A program made the translations under genes and the position numbers. A stretch of 10,620 nt of DNA from an uncultured Opitutia bacterium. Lineage in GTDB: Bacteria; Verrucomicrobiota; Verrucomicrobiia; Opitutales; UBA953. This document shows, piece by piece, positions 1 to 6,678 of the stretch (the first letter of the stretch is position 1; each line of letters begins with the position of its first letter). A model generated the notes under the pieces. That model was not told where the DNA came from and ran no database searches. It saw only the letters and a program-made list of their open reading frames with translations. Location: contig CAIXQT010000299.1 in the NCBI GenBank assembly GCA_903921665.1, forward strand, positions 1-10,620. Reading direction: 5' to 3'.

Positions 1-946
1 AGCGCTCCTCGGCCGCGAAGAATTCGGCGGCGAAGTCCACGCCTACTCGCCGGCCTTCAAGGACGAGGAGTTCGCCCACCTGCTGCGCGTGGCCGACCAT
101 ATCTCCTTCAATTCTCCTGCGCAGTGGAAGCGCCACAAGGCCGCCGCCCTCGCCTCCGGCCGCAAGCTCTCCTTCGGCCTCCGCGTCAACCCGGAGCACG
201 CCGAGGTCGACGTCGAACTCTACAACCCCTGCGCCTCCGGCTCCCGCCTCGGCACGCTGCGCTCCGAGATCAAGTCGGCGGCCGACCTCGAAGGACTTGA
301 GGGGCTGCACTTCCATACGATGTGCCAGCAGGGCTCCGACGTCCTGGAACGCACGGTCGCGGCCTTCGAGGCGAAGTTCGGCGAGTTCATCCCCCAGTTG
401 AAGTGGGTCAATTTCGGCGGCGGTCACCATATCACCCGCGAAGGGTACGACCTCGACCGCCTGGTCCGCATCATCACGGGCTTCCGCCAGCGCTGGGGCC
501 AGCACATCCAAGTCTACCTCGAGCCCGGTGAGGCCATCGGGATCGGCACCGGCGTCTTGGTTGGCACGGTCCTCGACCTGGTCCATAACGGGGTCGATAT
601 CGCCATCATCGACGTCTCGGCGACCAACCACATGCCGGACACCCTCGAGATGCCCTACCGGGCCGACATCATGGATGCCGACCTGCCCGGCAAGCTGCCC
701 CACACGTACCGCCTCGGCAGCGTCACCTGCCTCGCCGGCGACATCATCGGCGACTACTCCTTCCCCGCCCCGCTTAAAATCGGCCAGCGGTTGGTGTTCA
801 TGGACATGTCGCACTACACGTTCGTCAAGAACACGACCTTCAACGGCGTGCCCCTCCCGACGATCGCCAGCTTCGACCCCGCGACCGGCCAGACTCAGGT
901 GATCCGCCGCTTCGGTTACGCGGACTACAAGAACCGCCTTTCGTAA
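1..946 (+). CDS. nspC: Carboxynorspermidine/carboxyspermidine decarboxylase, 5'-truncated
   Basis: This is the C-terminal 314 residues of a PLP-dependent decarboxylase that makes norspermidine or spermidine from the carboxylated precursor, in the cytoplasm. The frame is open to the window edge, so the N-terminal part with the PLP-binding lysine lies outside; the in-frame GTG at 89 is internal. Visible family marks are HFHTMCQ (about 307-327), a Gly-rich phosphate loop FGGGHH (413-430), EPGEA (521-535) and CLAGD (728-742), whose Cys corresponds to the active-site Cys of alanine-racemase-fold decarboxylases. The ending with MDMSHYTFVKNTTFNG is typical of NspC rather than of DAP or ornithine decarboxylase. 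Family members are about 370-400 residues, so roughly 60-80 are missing. The usual partner, carboxynorspermidine synthase, is not in view and may lie upstream. The family assignment is firm; the choice between nor- and spermidine substrate cannot be read from sequence. Confidence 0.93.
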   Translation, partial: ALLGREEFGGEVHAYSPAFKDEEFAHLLRVADHISFNSPAQWKRHKAAALASGRKLSFGLRVNPEHAEVDVELYNPCASGSRLGTLRSEIKSAADLEGLEGLHFHTMCQQGSDVLERTVAAFEAKFGEFIPQLKWVNFGGGHHITREGYDLDRLVRIITGFRQRWGQHIQVYLEPGEAIGIGTGVLVGTVLDLVHNGVDIAIIDVSATNHMPDTLEMPYRADIMDADLPGKLPHTYRLGSVTCLAGDIIGDYSFPAPLKIGQRLVFMDMSHYTFVKNTTFNGVPLPTIASFDPATGQTQVIRRFGYADYKNRLS

Positions 947-962
947 GCAGGGGTAGGCTCTT

Positions 963-979
963 GACCCCACGGTGGGGTC
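963..979. promoter_or_regulatory. Perfect 17-bp inverted repeat between nspC and the coiled-coil gene
   Basis: The arms GACCCCAC and GTGGGGTC face each other across a single G. As RNA it would fold with about 6 pairs and a 5-nt loop, but no T-run follows, so it is a poor intrinsic terminator. It overlaps a weak -35-like TTGACC (961-966), with AAGGAT 17 nt further on, so it could instead be an operator for the downstream gene. The function is unresolved. Confidence 0.4.
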
Positions 980-1007
980 GGGCAAGGATGCGGCCAATCA
1001 ATCATCC

Positions 1008-1610
1008 ATGAAGACCCGCGAAATCATTCTCATCCTCATCGCCGCCGCCTTCGGTGGCGTGGCCATCGTCACCTGGAGCGGTGAAGAAGCCGCCAACCAG
1101 CGCGCCGCCAAGATCAGCAAGGAAGCCAACGAAGCCCGTCTCAAGAGCGTGGCCGACATCAAGGTCCTGAACGACAAGGCCGCCAAGGACGCCGCCGCTT
1201 TCAAGAAGGCAATCGACGAAGCCGCTGCTGCTTCCGCCGCCAAGCTCGCCGAAGGCGATGCCGCCAAGAAGAAGGTCGAAGCCGAACTCGCCAAGGCCAA
1301 GGAAGACGCCGGTAAGGCCGCCGTGAAGGCCGCCGAGCTCGAGAAGGCCAAGGCCGACGCCGCTAACCGCGTCAATGAGCTCACCGCCGAACTCGCCCGC
1401 CTCCGCGACGGCTCCGAACTGAAGGACGCCATCGCCAAGCAGAAGAAGGCCGAAGCCGACCTCGAAGCCGCTTCCACGGCCCTCCGCGACGCCAATGCCA
1501 AGGCCGCCGCCGCCTCCGCCCGCGTCACCGAACTCGAAGAAGAGAACCGCCGCCTCCGCGAACAGACCAAGGGCACCGACAACGCTTCGCCCAACTACCG
1601 CGCGCTCTGA
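1008..1610 (+). CDS. Membrane-anchored Ala/Lys/Glu-rich coiled-coil protein, unknown function
   Basis: The 200-residue protein starts MKTREIILILIAAAFGG. Residues about 5-23 form one hydrophobic segment that can serve as a signal anchor. The rest (about 25-195) is almost uninterrupted charged helix rich in Ala, Lys and Glu, with repeated KAA, AEL and EKAKA patterns and a leucine-spaced stretch near the end (VTELEEENRRLREQ), as expected for a long coiled coil. It ends in a short polar tail. The inferred topology is a short N-terminal anchor in the inner membrane with a periplasmic rod, loosely like the helical part of TolA, but no enzymatic or binding domain is visible and I do not recognise a family. 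ATG 1008 was chosen because the hydrophobic segment follows directly; the in-frame GTG at 972 lies inside the inverted repeat. No strong ribosome-binding site is seen (AAGG at 984-987 is too distant). It sits alone between nspC and a terminator. Confidence 0.82.
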   Translation: MKTREIILILIAAAFGGVAIVTWSGEEAANQRAAKISKEANEARLKSVADIKVLNDKAAKDAAAFKKAIDEAAAASAAKLAEGDAAKKKVEAELAKAKEDAGKAAVKAAELEKAKADAANRVNELTAELARLRDGSELKDAIAKQKKAEADLEAASTALRDANAKAAAASARVTELEEENRRLREQTKGTDNASPNYRAL

Positions 1611-1632
1611 GGTTCGCCTCAGCCGCCCGAAC

Positions 1633-1658
1633 AGCCCGACCGCTTGGTCGGGCTTTTT
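1633..1658 (+). terminator. Rho-independent terminator after the coiled-coil gene
   Basis: A perfect 9-bp stem, AGCCCGACC / GGTCGGGCT, with a GCTT loop is followed by TTTTT (1654-1658). It lies 22 nt after the stop of the plus-strand gene. It also ends just 5 nt beyond the stop of the convergent vsr gene, but on that strand the tail (TGTTCGG) is weak. Confidence 0.9.
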
Positions 1659-1663
1659 CGTAC

Positions 1664-2104
1664 CTAGGCGAAAAGGCGGCCCAGCTTCGCGAGCAACCTC
1701 GGGCGCACCTTGGACCGCAACTCATGCTCCCACAGGCGCACGACCTGCCAGCCGGCCCGGCGCAAGTTACGCGTGTCGCGGCGATCGCGCGCGCGGTTGC
1801 GCCGGAACTTCGCGCGCCAGAAGACGGCGTTCCCCTTCGGCTGCGCGCCATGCCGCGGGCAGCCATGCCAGAAACACCCGTCGACGAAGATCGCGATGCG
1901 CCTGGAACTGAAGACGAAGTCGGGCCGCACGCGGAACGGCACGCCACTGGCGCCGTGGCCGCGCAAGGTCCGTTGCCGACGCCAGCCCGACCAGCCATGG
2001 GCCCTCAGCACGGCCGCCAAGGCGCCTTCCGTGGTGGCGTTGCCCCGCCCGCGCACCCTGGCCATCAGAGCGCTACGCTGGGCGCGGGAATAGATGTCCG
2101 CCAT
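1664..2104 (-). CDS. vsr: Very short patch repair (Vsr-type) mismatch endonuclease
   Basis: The 146-residue protein is close to the family's usual 135-156. Vsr enzymes nick DNA 5' to the T of T:G mismatches that arise when 5-methylcytosine deaminates. Visible marks, in order, are the N-terminal RSALMARVRGRGNATTE segment (10-26), RPDFVF with the catalytic-site Asp (D62), IAIFVDGCFWHGCP (70-83), FWRAKFRRNRARDRRD (95-110), and GWQVVRLWEHEL (118-129). C77, H80, C82 and H128 are placed like the structural zinc ligands of the family. The position of E. coli Vsr His64 is Asp here, a common variant as I recall. The protein is very Arg-rich. No cytosine-5 methyltransferase gene, the usual partner, is in the window. 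The ATG at 2104 is only 21 nt from a strong hairpin (2126-2149), leaving little room for its own promoter, and no ribosome-binding site is obvious. Confidence 0.92.
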   Translation of the reverse strand: MADIYSRAQRSALMARVRGRGNATTEGALAAVLRAHGWSGWRRQRTLRGHGASGVPFRVRPDFVFSSRRIAIFVDGCFWHGCPRHGAQPKGNAVFWRAKFRRNRARDRRDTRNLRRAGWQVVRLWEHELRSKVRPRLLAKLGRLFA

Positions 2105-2125
2105 GTCGTATCATGGATATGAAAC

Positions 2126-2149
2126 AGCCCGGGCCGCAAGGTCCGGGCT
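2126..2149 (-). terminator. GNRA-capped hairpin, probable second terminator of the porin transcript
   Basis: Ten pairs (AGCCCGGGCC with GGTCCGGGCT, one G-T) enclose a GCAA tetraloop on the plus strand. Reading on the minus strand, it is followed by a short GTTTC tail. It lies between the porin terminator and the vsr start, so it would block read-through into vsr. The tail is weak, so the terminator role is inferred from stem strength and position. Confidence 0.55.
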
Positions 2150-2167
2150 GGTCGGCGCATCCGCCAA

Positions 2168-2198
2168 CGAAAGAGGGCCGGCATCCCTGCCGGCCCTC
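2168..2198 (-). terminator. Rho-independent terminator of the porin gene
   Basis: An 11-bp perfect stem (GAGGGCCGGCA with TGCCGGCCCTC) encloses a 4-nt loop. On the minus strand it is followed by TTTCGTT. It starts 27 nt beyond the porin stop codon. Confidence 0.8.
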
Positions 2199-2225
2199 GT
2201 GCAATGAAGCTAACCTAGGGTTGGC

Positions 2226-3527
2226 TTAGAACAGAACCTGAGCCTGGAGGCGGAAGATATCCGCATCGGCCTTGCGGCTGTCCTGGGCGGCGCCAAGGGT
2301 GTTGGCGGTGAGGCCGTCAGAAGCCTTGGCCTTTTCGTAGCCGAGCATGATCTTCGCGTTGTGGTCCACGAAGTAGTAGTTCACGCCCACGTAGACGCTG
2401 TCGAACTTGTTGTAGAGGTTCGTGCCGACGTTCTTGGCATCGCGGTAGAGGTCGCCGAAAGAAGCGCCCTGGCCGTCGGTGTCGAGCTGCGAGTATCGCA
2501 CGACGCCTTCGACCTGGTCGGTGAACTTATAGGCGGCGAGGAGCGTGTAACCTTCGGGCTTGCGCTCGAGACCGTTGGCGAGGGCGCCACGAGCTTCGTT
2601 CTTGGTGGAGATGAATTCACCCTGGACGATCAGCTTGTCGAACTGCGACTTGATGTACGGGTTGAAGCCCGAGATCTTGGCGGAGTTGACGCCGGTGGAG
2701 TTGGCGCCGGTGGCGTCGCGGCTATCGACTTGGGAACCCCAATTGACACCGATGGAGTGCTTATTGGTATCCGAGACCTTGTAGGTGTAGATCAGGTTCG
2801 CGAACGTACCGAGGTCGTTGTTGAAGTTACCCGGCTGGGACTGGCCCTGGACGGCGTTGGCGATGGAAGCACCGTATTCGAGGGTCTGGGCAGCGTCCAC
2901 GGCGTACTTGTTGGCGTAGTGGAGACCGGTGTGGCGGGCGCCAAAACCGAGACGGCCGTTGGTGGCGCTAGCAGACTCGTTCCAGAAGCGGTTCGAGGCA
3001 GAGCGTTCGACGGTCAGGAGCTTGGAGGAGGAGGTGTTCTCTTCGAGACCCCACTGGACCTTCTGGTAACCGAGGATGAAGTTACCGTAGCTGGTCTCGG
3101 CGGTGAAGATCGCCTTATCGAGGTTGCTGCTGTTGTCCGCGAAGTTGTTGACGAGCTCGGCGGAGATGCCTTCGCCCATGTCGACCTTGAAACCGAGGTA
3201 GAGGCGACGCATGAAAGCATTGCTGAAGTCAACAGCCTGGGTTTCAGCACCAAGGGCGGTGGTCGTCGAGCCGCTGATGGCTTCATACTGGGTCTGGACA
3301 CGACCCGAGAAGGTGAGGCGCTTGGTAGCGTCTTCCTTGACGAAGATCTTGTTGAGGCCGGAGGCCGAACGGGCCTTGGCGGCTTCGTCCAGGGTCTTCG
3401 CGCGCTCTTCAGCGGTGATGAGGCCCTTCTTCACGAGAAGATCGAGCGTGGCTTTGTCTTGGGCGAAAGCCGAGACCGACGTAATGGCGGCAGCGGCGAT
3501 CAGCATGGACTTGAGGGTGCTATTCAT
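2226..3527 (-). CDS. Outer-membrane porin, phosphate-selective O/P (OprO/OprP-like) type
   Basis: The 433-residue protein begins with a clear Sec signal peptide (MNSTLKSMLIAAAAITSVSAFA, cleavage probably after A22). A short amphipathic segment, LDLLVKKGLITAEERAKTLDEAA (about 28-50), follows; it recurs at the N-terminus of porins in Verrucomicrobiota-like genomes. The remainder is alternating, aromatic-rich beta strands, such as FSGRVQTQYEAI, RRLYLGFKVDMG, FILGYQKVQWGLEEN, GVNYYFVDHNAKIMLGYEKA, and it ends FRLQAQVLF with the C-terminal Phe expected for BAM-dependent insertion. It probably forms a diffusion channel. The family name suggests phosphate or polyphosphate, but substrate selectivity cannot be read from this sequence. 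The gene looks monocistronic: a dyad-rich promoter region precedes it and tandem hairpins follow. Its codons look less GC-rich than those of its neighbours, consistent with high expression. No Shine-Dalgarno is evident before the ATG. Confidence 0.9.
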   Translation of the reverse strand: MNSTLKSMLIAAAAITSVSAFAQDKATLDLLVKKGLITAEERAKTLDEAAKARSASGLNKIFVKEDATKRLTFSGRVQTQYEAISGSTTTALGAETQAVDFSNAFMRRLYLGFKVDMGEGISAELVNNFADNSSNLDKAIFTAETSYGNFILGYQKVQWGLEENTSSSKLLTVERSASNRFWNESASATNGRLGFGARHTGLHYANKYAVDAAQTLEYGASIANAVQGQSQPGNFNNDLGTFANLIYTYKVSDTNKHSIGVNWGSQVDSRDATGANSTGVNSAKISGFNPYIKSQFDKLIVQGEFISTKNEARGALANGLERKPEGYTLLAAYKFTDQVEGVVRYSQLDTDGQGASFGDLYRDAKNVGTNLYNKFDSVYVGVNYYFVDHNAKIMLGYEKAKASDGLTANTLGAAQDSRKADADIFRLQAQVLF

Positions 3528-3546
3528 AGGTGTGGGTGCGGTTATG

Positions 3547-3590
3547 CGACCGGACTATCTCATCCTATTGTTACAGGATGAAGACGGTCG
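3547..3590. promoter_or_regulatory. Nested inverted repeats upstream of the porin gene
   Basis: The outer arms are CGACCG (3547-3552) and CGGTCG (3585-3590). The inner arms are TCATCCT (3560-3566) and AGGATGA (3575-3581), separated by 8 nt. The inner pair flanks the candidate -10 hexamer of the porin promoter, so an operator bound by a dimeric regulator is one reading. If transcription starts further upstream, the same sequence would form a leader hairpin. Confidence 0.4.
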
Positions 3591-3596
3591 GGTGAA
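3567..3596 (-). promoter_or_regulatory. Candidate sigma-70 promoter for the porin gene
   Basis: On the minus strand TTCACC (3596-3591, 4 of 6 to TTGACA) is followed after 17-18 nt by TAACAAT (3573-3567), whose AACAAT matches TATAAT at 4 of 6. Transcription would start near 3560, giving a leader of about 33 nt before the ATG at 3527. The match is modest and unsupported by other data. Confidence 0.3.
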
Positions 3597-3599
3597 GAA

Positions 3600-3638
3600 C
3601 CTGCCGTAAAGCCGGCAGGCTTAGACGGGCGGAAGCCT
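3600..3638 (-). terminator. Probable terminator of the clpB-lpxB cluster
   Basis: Two adjacent hairpins lie at the end of the minus-strand cluster. AGGCTT (3617-3622) pairs with AAGCCT (3633-3638), starting within the stop codon. CCTGCCG (3600-3606) pairs with CGGCAGG (3613-3619) and on the minus strand is followed by TTCTTC. The two stems share three bases, so only one can form fully at a time. The T-run is imperfect. The region directly abuts the candidate porin promoter. Confidence 0.5.
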
Positions 3639-4513
3639 CAGAAAAGCTCACTTAAACCAGCAAATACATCAGGAAACCGGGGTTTCCAGGCTAATTCCGC
3701 AGCGATTCGACCCGTCAAAGCGATGCGGTTCGGCTGGGTCCGCCCCCCTTTTGCCACCCGCGGACCCGCCGGAGCAGCCGGATCGAAGACCGGGTCGGGC
3801 TGGCCTAACCGCACCGCGATCCACTTCGCGAGGGCTTCTTTCGTCACCGGATTCCCATCACACACGTTGTAGACACTGGCCCCGACGGGACCGCCGACGA
3901 TCGCAGCGAGGATCGAAGAGGCCGCATCATCGCGATGGAGATAATTGATGAAGTGATCCACGCGACCGCCGATGACGTTGTCGCCGCGGCGCAACTGATC
4001 GACGAGATGATGGCGGCCTGGTCCGTAGAGTCCGCCGAAGCGAAGCACGCGCGCCTTGGCGAAGCCAGCTGACAGCACGGCGTGTTCGCCTCCGAGAATC
4101 GCATCCGCGGTCGGCGCTCCGCCGACCGGAGACATCTCGTCGACCTTACCGCCGTCGTCCTGACGATACACGCCGGTGGAGCTGGTGAAAATAAAGCATC
4201 GCGCGCCGACGCCCTTCGCCCAGGCCAGCGCACGCTTCACGCCGACGTCGTAAGCTAAGGCATAAGCCTCAGGCCCGCCACCGCCGGTGCTGGCTGCATA
4301 CACGACCGCATCAAATTGGTTAGGGAGCTGCGCCCAATCGCCTGCTTGAATATCGAAAACTTCGGCGGCGATGCCTTCGGCGCGGAGCTTGTCGCGTGAG
4401 GCTTCCGAACGGACCACACCGAGCACGCCATGTCCGGCCGCGCGCGCCTGACGGGCGAACTCCGCGCCGACATACCCGCAGCCGAGCACGGCGATTTTCA
4501 GCGGGATGCTCAC
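3638..4513 (-). CDS. YeeZ-like NAD(P)-binding SDR-family protein
   Basis: The 291-residue protein has an extended-SDR (epimerase-like) Rossmann fold. It has GCGYVG at residues 11-16, VVYAAS (70-75), FTSSTGVYRQD (109-119), VLRFGGLYGPGRH (156-168), FINYLHRDDAASSI (188-201) and VYNVCDG (214-220). These segments match the layout of E. coli YeeZ, including PGRH and the 'YNxC' strand. The classical YxxxK catalytic pair is not intact: Tyr116 has no Lys four residues later. The reaction and substrate are unknown. I chose GTG 4513 because it overlaps the lpxB stop as GTGA and puts the nucleotide-binding strand at residue 6, as in relatives. An in-frame ATG at 4537 would add eight residues (MGGLLPAQ) inside the end of lpxB. 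Coupling to lpxB suggests co-expression and possibly an envelope-related role; the latter is only context. Confidence 0.85.
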   Translation of the reverse strand: MSIPLKIAVLGCGYVGAEFARQARAAGHGVLGVVRSEASRDKLRAEGIAAEVFDIQAGDWAQLPNQFDAVVYAASTGGGGPEAYALAYDVGVKRALAWAKGVGARCFIFTSSTGVYRQDDGGKVDEMSPVGGAPTADAILGGEHAVLSAGFAKARVLRFGGLYGPGRHHLVDQLRRGDNVIGGRVDHFINYLHRDDAASSILAAIVGGPVGASVYNVCDGNPVTKEALAKWIAVRLGQPDPVFDPAAPAGPRVAKGGRTQPNRIALTGRIAAELAWKPRFPDVFAGLSELF

Positions 4514-5697
4514 TTGGGCAGGAAGGAGGCCACCCATTCGGCGGGGGTGGAACCAGATTGGGCCGAAAGCAGGCGCAAGAGTTCACCGGCATCGGCGACG
4601 GCCTGAGAGCGCGGTTCAGTCGTATCGACGCAGGCACGGAGACGCGCGGCCAAAGCCGCCGGCTCACAAGCACCTTGCAGGTATTCAGGCCACGCCTGAC
4701 GCTTGAGGAGGATGTTCGCGATTCCGAGGTCGTCGATCCGGCCGGCAATCAGCCGACGGCCGACGATCCAGGTGAGCGGATTGGCGCGGTAGACGACAGC
4801 CCCCGGAATGCCTGCGAGCGCGACCGAGAGCGACATCGTGCCGGAACTGACGAGCGCGGCGCAGCCGGCGGCAGGTCCTTCGGAAACAGGGCGGAGATCG
4901 ATGCCCTTGGCCTGGTCGCCGTACTCGGCCAGCAGGCGATAAAGCTCCGCATGCACTTCGCCGCCGGTGTGCAGGACGAGCGCGCGGCGCTTAGGGTGAT
5001 CCTGGCGGAAGAGCGCAAAGGCTTCGACGAGGGCCGGGAAGATCTTCCGCACCGGCTTTGGTCGGCTGCCGGGCAGGAGCAACACGGGACCTTCGGGGTC
5101 ATAGCTCAGCGCGGGCTGGTGATCCGACTCGGCGAAGGGGTGACCGACGAATCGGGCGTCCAGCTTGGTGTCGGCATAACACGCCGGCTCGAACGGGAAG
5201 ATGGTGCCGACGCCATCCAGGTCGCGCGCCATGGTGAAACGGCGCTTCGGCTTCCAAGCCCAGAGCTGCGGGCTGACGTATTGGATGACCGCGGTCTCGC
5301 CGAAGCCGGCACGCGACAGGCCGGCCTTGCGGAGTTCGTTAGCAAGACGGAGATTGAGCCCGGGGTAGTCGACGAGGACGACGACCTTCGGCTTCCACTG
5401 CGTGGTCCAGGCGACCATCCGCGCGAAGAGCTTCCGGTAGAAAGGATAAGCGGAAAGGATCTCCACGATGCCCACGGCGGAGAACGTGGTCATGTCGAAG
5501 AGCAACTGGGCGCCGGCGGCGCGCAGCTGCGGCCCGCCGAAAGCCACGACGCGCAGCCCGGGTCGGGCCTTGAGCAGTTCGGCCACGACCTTGGCGGCAT
5601 GCTGGTCGCCGGAATGCTCTCCCGCCACCACGAGCACGTCGACCTCGCCCGCGCGGGGCCGGTCGAACTGCGCCGGGATGGACGGAAACGAGCTCAC
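4510..5697 (-). CDS. lpxB: Lipid-A-disaccharide synthase
   Basis: LpxB is a GT-B fold glycosyltransferase (GT19) that joins UDP-2,3-diacylglucosamine and lipid X into the lipid A disaccharide at the inner face of the inner membrane. The 395 residues (E. coli 382) show AGEHSGD (25-31), GIVEIL (76-81), VDYPGLNLRLA (109-119), YVSPQLWAWK (140-149), FPFE (167-170), FVGHP (183-187), LLLPGSR (206-212), SSGTMSLS (284-291), VVYRANPLTW (301-310) and CEPAALA (344-350). Three places depart from the consensus: PGSRxxE has Pro (215) instead of Glu, SGTxxLE has Ser (291) instead of Glu, and the LPN near 326-328 is IAN. The frame is intact, so I read it as a divergent functional LpxB. The start is GTG 5697, 4 nt after the stop of the oxidoreductase gene; the stop shares GTGA with the next gene. 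Other lipid A genes are not in the window. Confidence 0.93.
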   Translation of the reverse strand: MSSFPSIPAQFDRPRAGEVDVLVVAGEHSGDQHAAKVVAELLKARPGLRVVAFGGPQLRAAGAQLLFDMTTFSAVGIVEILSAYPFYRKLFARMVAWTTQWKPKVVVLVDYPGLNLRLANELRKAGLSRAGFGETAVIQYVSPQLWAWKPKRRFTMARDLDGVGTIFPFEPACYADTKLDARFVGHPFAESDHQPALSYDPEGPVLLLPGSRPKPVRKIFPALVEAFALFRQDHPKRRALVLHTGGEVHAELYRLLAEYGDQAKGIDLRPVSEGPAAGCAALVSSGTMSLSVALAGIPGAVVYRANPLTWIVGRRLIAGRIDDLGIANILLKRQAWPEYLQGACEPAALAARLRACVDTTEPRSQAVADAGELLRLLSAQSGSTPAEWVASFLPK

Positions 5698-5701
5698 GGG
5701 C

Positions 5702-6646
5702 TCACTTACGCGCCATGCCGGCGCGGATCTGTTCGGTGATCTGGATGGCGACCTGCAAGGCGGTGCGGCCGAGCTCGCCGCTGACCTTAGGGCTCTTGCG
5801 TTCGCGGACGCAGGCGGTGAACGAAGCCAGTTCGATGGCGAGGGGTTCGCCCTTCTCGATCGGAATCTCTTCCTTGGCGAAGCCGCCCTCGGCGGTCGGA
5901 TCCACGCGCACGGTGTGGCCCTTCTGGCCCATGAAGTCGATGGAGAGGTAACCGCCGGTCTGGAAGACGCGGATCTCGCGGTTCTTCTTCAGCGAGACGC
6001 GGCTGGCGCTGAGGTTGGCGACGCAGCCGTTCTTGAAGGCGATACGCGCGTTGGCGATGTCTTCGGTCTTGGTCACGACGGACACGCCGACGGCGTCGAT
6101 GCGCTCGACGGGGGAATTGGCGAGCTGCAGGACGATGCCGATGTCGTGGATCATCAGGTCCAGCACGACGCCGACCTCGGTGCCGCGCGGGGTGAAGGGC
6201 GCCAGGCGCTCGGCGGTGATGTAACGGGCGTCGGTGACGGCCTTTTCGAGATACGACATCACGGGGTTGTAATGCTCGATATGGCCGACCTGGACGATGC
6301 GGTCGGCCTTGGCGGCGGCGTCCAGGATCTGGGCGGCCTCCTCGAGCGTGACGCAGATGGGCTTCTCGATCAGGAGATGGACGCCCTTGGCCAGCAGCGG
6401 CAGCGCGACGGCGGCGTGGTGGTTGGTCGGGACGACGACGCTGACGGCGTCGCAGCCGGCCGCCATCTCGTCGAGCGTGGCGAACCGATGGCAGTTATGC
6501 TTGGCGCAGATCTCGGCCGCCCGGGCGTCGTTCGGTTCGAAGATGCCGGCGAGTTCGGCGCCGGGCAGGGTCGAGTAGATGCGGGCGTGGTGCTGGCCGA
6601 GCGAACCCGTGCCGGCCACCCCGCAGCGGATGCGCGTAGCGGTCAT
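5702..6646 (-). CDS. Gfo/Idh/MocA-family NAD(P)-dependent oxidoreductase, lpxB-linked
   Basis: The 314-residue protein is the normal length for the family. It has an N-terminal Rossmann domain with GTGSLG (12-17), VVVPTNHH (70-77) and the family's EKP signature (94-96). The C-terminal alpha/beta domain carries VLDLMIHDIGIVLQL (161-175), whose D163, H167 and D168 correspond to the usual substrate-site residues. Such enzymes oxidise or reduce sugar nucleotides or cyclitols. Members close to lpxB are known in other phyla; GnnA, which oxidises UDP-GlcNAc at C3 for amide-linked lipid A, is one precedent. No GnnB-type aminotransferase is in view, so I give no specific function. ATG 6646 is preferred: GAGGGAG (6663-6657) stands 10 nt upstream and the Rossmann strand begins at residue 6. 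A TTG at 6682 would add 12 residues and overlap the end of clpB. Confidence 0.88.
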   Translation of the reverse strand: MTATRIRCGVAGTGSLGQHHARIYSTLPGAELAGIFEPNDARAAEICAKHNCHRFATLDEMAAGCDAVSVVVPTNHHAAVALPLLAKGVHLLIEKPICVTLEEAAQILDAAAKADRIVQVGHIEHYNPVMSYLEKAVTDARYITAERLAPFTPRGTEVGVVLDLMIHDIGIVLQLANSPVERIDAVGVSVVTKTEDIANARIAFKNGCVANLSASRVSLKKNREIRVFQTGGYLSIDFMGQKGHTVRVDPTAEGGFAKEEIPIEKGEPLAIELASFTACVRERKSPKVSGELGRTALQVAIQITEQIRAGMARK

Positions 6647-6678
6647 GACCCCCAGACTCCCTCGGGCTGCGGATTCCT

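Noticed and set aside
1495..2122. Overlapping frames around and opposite vsr (for example 1710-2093 and 1724-2122, plus strand; 1525-1998, minus strand)
   Set aside because: Vsr motifs fix the coding frame; the others are Arg/Pro/Ala-rich shadows and some run through the terminator.
2361..3581. 406-codon plus-strand frame opposite the porin
   Set aside because: Its Val/Gly/Asp/Glu-rich translation mirrors the porin codons; no family resemblance.
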